From NCBI GenBank assembly GCA_012295275.1, contig CM022677.1:22082281-22112280 (forward strand): DNA of 30,000 nt. The letters run 5' to 3'. Source of the DNA: Chrysomallon squamiferum. Lineage: Eukaryota; Mollusca; Gastropoda; Neomphalida; Peltospiridae. The first letter of the stretch is position 1. Each line of letters starts with the position of its first letter. Positions 16,701 through 26,485 of this stretch are shown piece after piece. The position numbers and the translations under genes were made by a program. The notes under the pieces are model-generated. The model made no database searches, was not told the origin of the DNA, and was given only the letters and a program-made list of their open reading frames with translations.

Positions 16701-17453
16701 ACTTGCGTTCTCTTCAAGCAGCAACTCGTCCTCGGGCGAGATTTCGTCCTCAAACGAGCAGTCTTTGGATCCGTCGTCGCCGACGTTATTACAGATTACA
16801 GTGCTGTTCAGCCCAGTCGATTCCCCACTGTCCACAGTCTCGCTGGCTAGTGTGTCGTCGTGATTGACGTTGTCGTCCTCATCAGTGTCGGCAACGAAGT
16901 CTTTAGGAAGAGAAATTTTCATCAGGTCCTCCACGCTCTTGTCCTCCGTCTGACTCACGGACCCCGACCTGAGCCCGCTCCCCGTCAACACGATGTTGTA
17001 GTAGCTGTCGTCAGTCTCAGATTTCTCGCTGTCAAACTTCTCACTATTGAAGGAGTCAACGACGTCGGAGGCGTCCAGCCTGGACGACTGATTGGTGCGT
17101 ACCTCAGCTGAATCCTGCGTCCTCTGAGCGTCTTCTTCTTCATTCTCGCTCCTCTGATTGCGCAAGGACGCTATTTCTTTGTTCGCCGTGTCCTTCCTGT
17201 CTTTAGACAAGTTGCTGTCCTCGGAGAACGATCTCCTGCACGCAGACTGAGTCGCAAACGACCCGTCGTCTTCCACTGACCTGGGTTTCTGCGTCTTCTT
17301 CCAGCTGCTGTACCTCGACTCCCTCTCGATCTCGCCCGCCTCCGAGCAGCTGTGAGACATGTTGCCGTAGAGACCGGCTTTGTGCGCACTACTCTCCAGC
17401 TCTGACCTCACCTCCAGGGACGAGCTCTTGTGCATCTGCTTCTCCTTCCTCCC
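13800..17453 (-). CDS. APC: APC last exon, 3' part: basic domain, EB1 motifs, PDZ ligand
   Basis: This is an open frame of more than 1,200 codons ending in TAA (13800-13802). It begins after frame break 3 with GRKEKQMHKSSSLEVRSE. It holds a segment like the region after the last SAMP in human APC (LSLISNDYMSDTASEVS), then IVKPNQTPAP...VVRGRKKPLYSS, which aligns with human ILKPGEK...IKGGKKVYKSL. A Ser/Pro/Lys/Arg-rich microtubule-binding-type basic region follows. It includes SxIP-type EB1 motifs SGIP (about 16,100-16,120) and SEIP (about 15,145-15,165), and nine-residue repeats at 15,342-15,557. The tail has PPFNYSPP, matching human PFNYNP, and ends LVTTV against human LVTSV, a class I PDZ ligand. 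Confidence 0.95.
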   Translation of the reverse strand, partial: GRKEKQMHKSSSLEVRSELESSAHKAGLYGNMSHSCSEAGEIERESRYSSWKKTQKPRSVEDDGSFATQSACRRSFSEDSNLSKDRKDTANKEIASLRNQRSENEEEDAQRTQDSAEVRTNQSSRLDASDVVDSFNSEKFDSEKSETDDSYYNIVLTGSGLRSGSVSQTEDKSVEDLMKISLPKDFVADTDEDDNVNHDDTLASETVDSGESTGLNSTVICNNVGDDGSKDCSFEDEISPEDELLLEENASLVVSELVTNRAMQGSGYDDELIENETLSLISNDYMSDTASEVSVTWSVNSEKLSEYSGSTLSQADSSVASQKRPKIVKPNQTPAPTNVNVNDDAKVVRGRKKPLYSSKPTTAATAKPATTKSLSPRNVKPPSGPNSRSPSARVPPGGAAKKVSPRSNLATARSQSQGPPGTTPNKPPVRPKVSKPVAGQQRSSSASGIPRSPLTRNTSQTRTATRETTASKSNNNNNTVNQTERPKPPLKQGTFTKSSTAANPPSIDASSSSKEAQSDSVKMRDKRSKSSSSSRNSGGSSGNSQRGSGGSPPEAWSKALDGFNFVVVDRDAGSSPAYKQIQMQRNAKDASPAVKRTVGSAAGNAGKKQSNIARPSVSPAGRSNLQKTGSATNLKKTGSGSSLTKTSSGSSLAKTNSGSSLAKTNSGSSLAKTTSGSSLAKTNSGSSLAKTNSGSSLAKNNSGSGLVKTSSASALGKVGSNSNLKKVGSRELKKSESNASIKSDSRPSTPVGRRPSNSSLSGKKSEIPTAKGSHLPNGEKKTPPGVVGKKQVSSKIAGLWKKDDSSADGLPGNGSKLPVSSAKGGKASSLPPSVGRASVTRTAGTRQASSAAGQTESVTGIKKSSTYDKLSTKTTNANSVPSKSGRDDRADGVTVRVGGDREARVGDRDTWVVEGGDSGDDNEPSDSENVLEVIVTDETKRNDFSSLGNDTIRSESFVPDSSLSCSLDSLDGEGELNSGTYKKKKCSENSLNLPNADETCRSFPNADETCRSMPGSIASVYGDTSLKLKPGKWRRYKDDSSNRKGDVDNDIWIKQEQKSKDKSKSKKESKSVAHSITQFFGKKFGSQRNANKESKKAKKEEEKPDAMLRPPAKTSGLRNESRTSPSAIVPPFNYSPPVQTTVSELTDVQNENKKNELETMSSALKPSLPATHATKTEMLLARRRRSYLNSSNQLDDSTAASTAGEDESKRGCLVTTV

Positions 17454-20400
17454 GTGCGGTCGTGCTTTGACCCGTGGCTGTCGTAGTTCCTGTTGCGGTG
17501 ACGCGAAGACCTGCTCTTCGGCATCGCCGAGCTGATGCACTCCTCCAGCAGCGCCTGCTCGTCGGGCGTCGGATCGAAACCCGTCGACTCGAAGTTGAAG
17601 TCGCCCAGCGTCGTGCTTCTGAACGAGCTGTCCGCCTCGTTCTTCGTTCCGAAAGCGTCATCTTGTTCTCCTGGTCCGCTGTTAGTCCCCAACTTCTGTC
17701 CCGTGCTCGGTCCAGAATCCGCCTTCGCGTCCTGACCAGTGACTGACGCGTGTGCTGCAGGTCGATCAGCTGCTGTTGAAGTTTTACGTTGTCCCTTGTC
17801 CACCACGATGACGCTGCTCTCCTCGCTCGACTGTCCGACCACGTGACGCTCCAAACTCTTGGAGCTGTCACTGTCGTCGGTGCCGTTGACAACAACGGTC
17901 TTTCCTCTCGTGGACGACGCGTCGTCGTTCATGCCACTGATCAAACTTAACGAACTCAGAGAACCACTACGAGGGGGACCTTCGTCAGCGTAGACCTTCA
18001 GAGAGTCACTGTCACCTAGAAACACCGAGTAATCAGGCCCGCGGGCATCAGCACCATCATCATCATCAGCAGCAGCTGCAGGAGCAACGTGAGTGACGTT
18101 GTCGGTGGTCGTCAACTTCGGTGCGTTTCTCAGACACTGTTTCTGATAACGGTTGTAGTCGTCCATGGAGTCGATGGTGAGGTCGCTCAACGACGTCGTG
18201 TTGGAGAAGTTCATGGGACTGCCCTCCTCGTTGTACACCGTCAGCTCGTCGTTGAACTTCGTCAACGAGTCCACGCACGCGACAGGCACGTGACCGCTCG
18301 CTGACCTCGCTTCGCCAGAGGAAGCCCTCTGAGTCTGGAAAGCTGAAGGCTGAGGCTGCTTTCTTACAGTGGACTCAATGATATCTGGCGGGTTTTCTTT
18401 AGGAACTGAACTGGGAGCTCTTCCACTCTGACCTGCTGAAGTACCTGCTTTGCCTCTACCTCCTCCTACTCCTCCTGCTCTCTTCTTTCTCGCCTCCTCC
18501 TCCTGTGCCTGGTGGCTCATGTCGAGTCTTCTGACGACTCTGCTTTTGGGCATGGCGGCCTGGATGAGCTGGGAGAGAATCTCGTCGTTGTCCTCGCACA
18601 GCGAACTGTTGTCCGACTTGGAGTCGTCGATCTGCGAACTGTTCCCGTTAACACTCGGCTCGTTCCGGGTGTCCGCGGCAACGCCCTGACCCTCGTTGAT
18701 CTCGAGCATGCTGAGGTCACTCAGCGACGTAGCGTTAGAGAAATTGAGCGGCGTTCCTTCTTCGGCGTACGTCGTGACCGTGTCTGCTGCGAACTCGTCC
18801 TGGGGGACGTAGTCGACTGCAGCTTGTGCAGCAGCAGTCTGAGGGTGAACTTTCTTAATCTTCTCATTCGTCTTCGGAGCCGGGGATCCGTACTTTCTCA
18901 GGGGCACTTTGGAAGGAGACCTGGAGGAGCCGCTTTTGACAGCATTCTGTGGAGGAGAAGTCGTTTTAGGGCTAGGATTCCTTTTGGCAACAGCTATTCG
19001 TGAAACGCCGGGCGAAGCAGAACGGATTTTCGAAGTCTGTCCTGCGGATTTTGCCGTCGATTCCGACTTGGGACTTTTACTGGGAGTTCTTACCACCGCC
19101 GCTGATGCTGGTTTGTTCTTCACTCCGGAGTGACTCTGCGAAGACACGGAGGCGTCGACGTTCTTGTTCATCACTTTGGTCGGCAGCTTCGACTTGGACG
19201 TTCCCAGGTTGTCGATCTTCGACAGTCCCGTGCGCTTCTTGACGCTCTGGTCTGACGTGCTTTTCCTCATCTTCCTGCTCGAGTTGTTGGGAGCCGGCAT
19301 CGCCGAGCTGATGCACTGAGCCAGGATGTCCTCCTCGCCTTCAGACACCTCAGACATCGACGAGTCCTTGTCGTCTTGCAGGATCACTGTTTTGTTAATC
19401 GTCTTGTCAGGCGAATCCTCTCCTCCTCCGTCATCTTCTTCTTCACCGCAACCACCACCGCGAGGACTACTATCATCAGCGTCAACGTTTTCGTTTCCAT
19501 TCTCGTCCTCTTCCATAGTGATCTCGCTGAAGAGGCTGGCGCAGTTTGAAAACGTCGGCGGCGTTCCCTCTTCCGCGTAAACTTTCGGCGACTCGACGAA
19601 CTGCAGGTTGTTGCAGGAGATGAGAGAAATCAGGTTCGGCACCGGCTTGCACGTGTCCGACGACTTCTCGTTCGAGAACGTGTCCAGCTTCGATCCCGTG
19701 CCGTCCGCGGAGTCGCCGTCACCGCCGTCAGCTTTCTGCTGACTGATGTTCTTCCGTTCCGACTTGGGGCTCGGCGGCATGGTCTCGCTGGGCGAGTCCG
19801 GCAGCTCGCTAGGAGAGACCACCTCACTCGCTCGCCTGCTGTACTCGCTCACCACCGAGCTGTGAACGGACTGCGCGTCGAAGCTGCTGAGGACCCCAGG
19901 GAGCTGCACCTGGAGAACATGAGCGGAGTCTCCTCCACCAGGTTGTTCTCGTCGAACGTGACCGTCTTGTGCTCCTTCTCCATGTCCGTCCCGCTGTTGC
20001 CCGGACTCTGCGCGGACTTGGACGGCGAATCTTTCTGCGCAGCCGAGCCGATGTTTTCAATCACCGAGCCAGTCATGTTCTCCGCTTTCTCCATCTCGTG
20101 GATCTGCGTCAGCGCCTGTCTGTCCGCGTGCGTGTCTCGCGCCTCGCTGCTGTGCAGACTGGAAAGGGAACTGACTCTGGAGAAACAGACGGGCGTCCCT
20201 CCTGGCAGTACGTCCTCGTCTCGTCCAGCGACGTCCTGCCGTCACGCTGCAGATGATACGACTGCGGCTCCACCTCCTCCTCCTCTTCCACTACGACGAT
20301 GTCTCGGTTACTTCCCGTCAGGTAATTCTTCTTCACAGTCGCCTCCCTTTGACCGCTCATTTCGCTCTCGTCGTCTTTCTGCGACTCGGAGTACTTCGAC

Positions 20401-23400
20401 GCGAAGTTCTGCATCTCGTCCATGTTGTCCGGCTCCTTCTCGTCCTCCTTCAGGTTCGCTTTCCCCGTCAGGTCAGTCAGCGACGTCGCAGTCGACAGGT
20501 ACGGTGTTCCCTCCGTGTAGAACGTCGTCACCTGGTCGTCAAGGAAGCTGGGCATGTACTCGTCAAGCCTCTCGTTGGTGCGTCGTGCTTCTTCCAGCTT
20601 GCAGTCCGCGCAGTGCGGATCACTGTCCTCGTATCTTAAATTAACCAACGAATGAATAAATGAAAGAACACGTGAAAATGAAAATAAAATGAATGATAAT
20701 AAAGTGATAAAAATTAATAAAATATGAAATTAAAATGATTATAAAGAATGAATAAAACAAAATAAAATGGTAATAAAGAATATTAAATGAAATAAAAAAT
20801 GAATAAAGTAATGAAAGAATTACCTCATACAACACAGTTCACATAATTAACACAATTATCTCTTGCTGCAGCTTTTCAAGACAAAGAACACTTTTTGTTT
20901 AAATGAAATTTTGGGACCCCAGACTTTTGTACAGGTTGTTGATTTTATTAACTAACAACAAACCTTGTTTTCCCAGTTTTATCTCTCAGCTGAATTGGTA
21001 CTTAAAGTTTTTCTTTATCTGTTTTATCGTGAATAACTGTATCAGTCTGTTAAAATGTCGAACTTCAATAATAGACTTATTTTCAAACTATATTTGTGCA
21101 CACTACAGTTGACATAATGAACATAATTACTTTATACTGTAATTAACATAAATACATCATAATGATGTAATAAAGACACTATAATAAACATAATAACGAT
21201 TTATTTTTGTCATGCAGTAAATATATTTACCTCAAATGTCATTAACATAATTAAAATTGGTTTGGTGATATAAATAAAATAATATGCTATAATGATTTAA
21301 CATAATTACTCATACTGTAGTTAACAATAATGTCATACTATAAATGATATAATTAACGTAACAACTCCATACTTTAGTGATATAATTAACATAATTACAT
21401 CATACTGTAATTAACGTAACAACGTTATACTGTAGTGAAATAATTAACATAACTACCTCATGCTGTAATTAACGTAACGTCATACTGTAGTGATATAATT
21501 AACATAATTACCTCATACTGTAATTGACGTAACAACGTTATACTGTAGTGAAATAATTAACGTAACAACGTCATACTGTAGTGATATAATTAACATAATT
21601 ACCTCATGTTGTAATTGACGTAACAACGTCATACTGTGGTGAAATAATTAACGTAATTACGTCATGTTGTAACTGACGTAACAACGTCATACTGTGGTGA
21701 AATAATTAACATAATTACCTCATACTGTAATTGACGTAACAACGTTATACTGTAATGAAATAATTAACGTAATTACGTCATGTTGTAACTGACGTAACAA
21801 CGTCATACTGTAGTGATATAATTAACATAATTACCTCATGTTGTAATTGACGTAACAACGTCATACTGGTGAAATAATTAACGTAATTACGTCATGCTGT
21901 AATTGACGTAACAACGTTATAATTGTAATTGTGACATAATTGACGTAACAACATTATACTGTAGTGTAATATTTTTAACGTAATTACCTCATGCTGTAGT
22001 TGATTGGTTGATCCTGGTACACGTCCTCTGTGTGTTCGGCGTACCTCAGACTGAAGTTGGTAGGCTGTTCATCCATACTGTCTATGTCTGTCTCGGCGTA
22101 GTGTCCCAGTTGCTGCGGGACTGTCTGGTGACAGTCAGACGCCTGTCTGATCGCAAACACTCCCGCCTGGTTACAGAACATGGCGTCCGTGTGACTGAGC
22201 CCACCAGGTGGCGCTATGAAGCGGTTGTGCACCGCTCCAGGCATTCTTTGATGGAGAAACGTTGGACCGACGAAGTTGCCGACTTTCACTGGCGGCCTGA
22301 TGTTGTTGATGTTGCACATCATTCCAGGTGCATGATGGGACATCATGGAAGAATTGTGGGTAATATCGTTAGCCCTGCTGTCGTGACATTTCAGACTGTA
22401 GTTGATCGGTTCGTTGCTGTTATTGACGTTGTCTCTGGTCTGCGTGTCTGTGACGTAGTGCACGTTTTTCTGAAATCTCGGATGGTTGCTGTACGCTCCT
22501 TTCACCTGGTAATTCAAATCACGACCGTTCCTCTGCTCCTTGTTGTTCTGAGGACCGGGGTCTATCCCGGCATGCATTGCGACTTCCTGCATCACCTGAA
22601 TTATTCTGCTGTTGGGAACGAGACCCAAGCGGGATCGGTCCCCCCCAGGTGGGCCTGGGCCGTCCATCTCCATCCTGTCTTTGTTTCTGTCCAGACTCCC
22701 GCCCTGCCTGCTGTTCAGAAGACGAGAACTTTTCGCCAGCATGTTGTGCACTCGGGTGCGGTCGTGGGAGATGTCCGAGTGGGTGCTGCCCACGCTGTCC
22801 TGACTGCCCGACCGGTTCACCCTGTACGGCGACCGCAGCTTCCCGTCCACCGGCGACCTGTCCCCACTGCCCGACCGCACCCCACGCGGAGGGGAACAGA
22901 TTCGTTCGGTCATCGGAACGCCGTGGTCACTGGCCGAGCGCGTGCCGGGGTAAATGTGACCCCTGACCAGCGGTCGCCTCGGCTCTCCGTCCGAGTTCTG
23001 AAAAATGCCGCTGCTGTCGCCGGTGAAGACGAACCTGCGGACGTCCACCGAGTCCTTCTTCGTCACCTCGGTCGGACTGTTCCTGGGACTCTCCACGTTG
23101 TCGCACGTCTCCGCCAGGTTCTGGTCCAGCTCCTGCTCCAGCGCGCGCACCTTCCTCGCGTGCAGCCCGGGCCTGCTGGACACGTTCTGGCGCTCGAGGT
23201 CCATCGCCACGGACGGGCGAGCGGAGAGGAGGTTCTTCAGCGCGGCCGCACTCCCCATCGAAATCATCTTGTGCTTCGAGTGGACGAGGTTGCGCAGCAT
23301 CCCGACCGCGCCCATGTCCCACAGCGCGCGCTGGTCCTCGGTGCACCTCGCGGACAGGTTCCACAGAGTCCCGCACGCGTTGCTCACGATCGTCAGACTC

Positions 23401-24714
23401 GTGGATCGCAGGTGTTTGAGCAGCAGCTGCAGGCAGCCGTGCTGTCGCAGGACCTTGCGGTAGTTCTCCTGGACGGCCACGTGGCTGGAGACGTTTCTGA
23501 GGACGCCGCCGCCGTTCTCGATGATCGCCATCGTCTTCGACGGGCTCTTGTACGTGAGCGTGCCGACGAGGAAGGCGAGGGAGTTGTCGACGGCGCAGAT
23601 GTCGGCTTTGTTCTCGGTGCAGTGGGCGGAGAGGTTCCAGAGCGCGCTGAGGATGCTCTTCAGCGTCGACTCCTTCTTCACGCACATCGCCGCCTCCATC
23701 AGCGTCGTGACCGCGCCCACCTCCCGCAGCGTCTTCTTGCTGGCGAGGTCGGCTCTCCACGACAAGTTGCGCAGAACACTGGCAGCCACCTGCGTCAAAC
23801 AAATAAACAAATAAACAAACAAACAAAGAAACACACAAACAAATAAACACAAACAAACAAATAAATAAGTAAATAAATAAATAAATGAATAAGCAAATAA
23901 GTAAATAAATAAATAAATAAATAAATTAATAAATAAATAAACAAACAAACAAACAAATAAATAAATAAGTAAATAAACAAACAAACAAACAAACAAACAA
24001 ATAAGTAAATAAACAAATAAATAAATAAATAAAAAAACAAAGAAATAAATAAATAAGTAAATAAACAAATAAATAAATAAGCAAATAAACAAACAAATAA
24101 ATAAATAAATAAATAAACAAGTAAGTAAGTTAGTAAGTAAATTAGTAAGTAAATTAGTAAGTGAATTAATAAGTTAGTGAATTAGTTAATAAATAAGTAA
24201 GCAAAATATGTTAGTACATAAGTTAATAATAAATAAGTAAAATTATGTAAGTAAATTTTTTTAAATTCTTAGGAAAAAAAGAGAAAAAAAAAAAAATAAA
24301 AAAATGATAAAAAAAATAAAAAAATAAATGAATCTGTAATATAAAAACGATACAAATTAAAAAACAAAAACGGCAGAAAAAAAATCGTTTATAAAAACAT
24401 TTACTTCGCAAAAAAAAAAAAGAAAAAGTAAATAACTGAACAAACATCTAAAAAGCTCACCTGACACAAATCTTCGTTTGAGGATCGTAGCTGCGCGACT
24501 AAACCTTCCAAGGCTCCTTTCATGGAACACAGCAGCGCCTTGTTGGTGCCGTCACCGAACGTCAGGTTCGTCAACGCCATGCACGCGTACCTGCGCATCG
24601 TCACGTTGTACTGCTCTGTCGTGTTTCCGTGCGACTCGTTGTCAACCTGCATCAGTTCAGCTATCGCCTGCAGTCCTCCTGTGTGTATACAACAACAACA
24701 TTAACAACAACATT

Positions 24715-24768
<54 letters not shown>

Positions 24769-26447
24769 AACAATAACAACAACACCACCGTTATAAAAAT
24801 AATAGTGATGAAATAATAATACTAATAACAACACTAATAACAGTAATAATAATACTGATAATAATAACAGTACTAATAATACTGATAATAACAGTAATAA
24901 CAATGATAACTGTAATAATAACAACAGTAATAATGATGATGATGATGCTAATTAAAAAATAATAGTAGTAGTGATAATGATAATAATAAAATGATAATGA
25001 TGATATAATAATAATGATAATAATGATGATTAAAATGACGATAATAATAAAAATGATGATGATAATAGTAGTAGTTATGATGATGATGAAAATTTACAAA
25101 GAAAATAATAACAGTAGTTGTAGTAGTAATGGTGATAACTTGTAATGAGAATAACAGTAGTAGTAGCAGTGATAGTGGTGGTGATATTGATGCTGATAAC
25201 TAATAATGGTATCACTATTAGCTATAATAATAATAGTAATAATGATAACAGTATTAATATTAATAACAATCATAATAGTAGTATTGGCTATATAAAAGTG
25301 ATAATCGAAATAAAAAGCAATAAACAACTATAGGATAATGGCAGTAGTAATATTAATAACAACAGTAGCAAAAATAATGATGATGATTATAATGATTAAA
25401 ATAATAAATATAAAAATAATAATAGAAATAATACAAAAAGACACAAAAACCAACCAAAAACAGAAGAAAAAAAGAAAAGAAAAAAAAAAGAAATAAATAG
25501 AAAAAAAAAGAAAAGAGAAGAGAGAAAACAAAGAGAACTATCACTAAAACTGAAGAACAGTTCTAATTGAAGAGGACTAAACTCTGTCACTACATACCTA
25601 AAGTGCAGATTGCGTGCCGATGTTCTTCATCAAATGACAACTTCATCAATGCTGCGATGGCGGGACCCGGATGATGATCCATGTCAGACGTTCTGGAGGC
25701 TGAAAACAAAAATAACAATAACAATAACAATAACAGTAACAATAACAATAACAATAACAACAACAACAACAACAACAACAACAAAAATAACAGTAACAAT
25801 AACAATAATAATACCAATAACAACAACAACAACAACAACACTTAAAATTGTCTCCCACAGGATTATATATAAAAATAATCTATTCATATAAATATTTCCC
25901 TCGCTTTAACTTCTATTTCTGCATCTTCTTGGTTTTGTAAACAAATTAAAACAAAATATTCATAAATTATTTTTCATTTTATTCCTGCTTCATTATTATT
26001 ATTATAATGTTTTTTTTCACATTTTCATATCCTCTGAATTAAGGACAAACAATAATTTTTTTAAAGCACTCTTTCCTTCATCGACTTCTACTTTTCTTAT
26101 TTTCTGGACAAATTAAAATAAATTATTCATAAATTATTATTTGTTTTATTTTCACCTCAGTTTACTTTTTTTCACATCCATATATCCTCTTGTTTAATAA
26201 TTTCCTCTGAATATTTTTTCTCCTTTATATTACTGTTATTTTCATATGCATAGATCTTACAATATAAAGGAATATTTTAAAAAGATATCTTACATCCATC
26301 ATTCTCTCATTTTACATATCAGTTAAACAGTAGCAAATAAGATGTAACAAATTATTTCCCTTCACTCTGTAATTTAAAAAATAATATTTTTCTCTCATCT
26401 CATTTGCAAGTAATTTATCTTTTCTCATTTTGTTATCAAATGAATAG

Positions 26448-26485
<38 letters not shown>

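Noticed and set aside
13938-20644. Long plus-strand and alternative minus-strand frames across the APC exon
   Set aside because: They are shadows caused by GC-rich codons of APC. The sequences are low-complexity Arg/Leu/Ser and match nothing recognisable.
22008-23846. 612-codon plus-strand frame opposite the armadillo exon
   Set aside because: It is the antisense of strongly conserved APC armadillo coding sequence and is rich in Val, His and Arg, as expected for a reverse frame.
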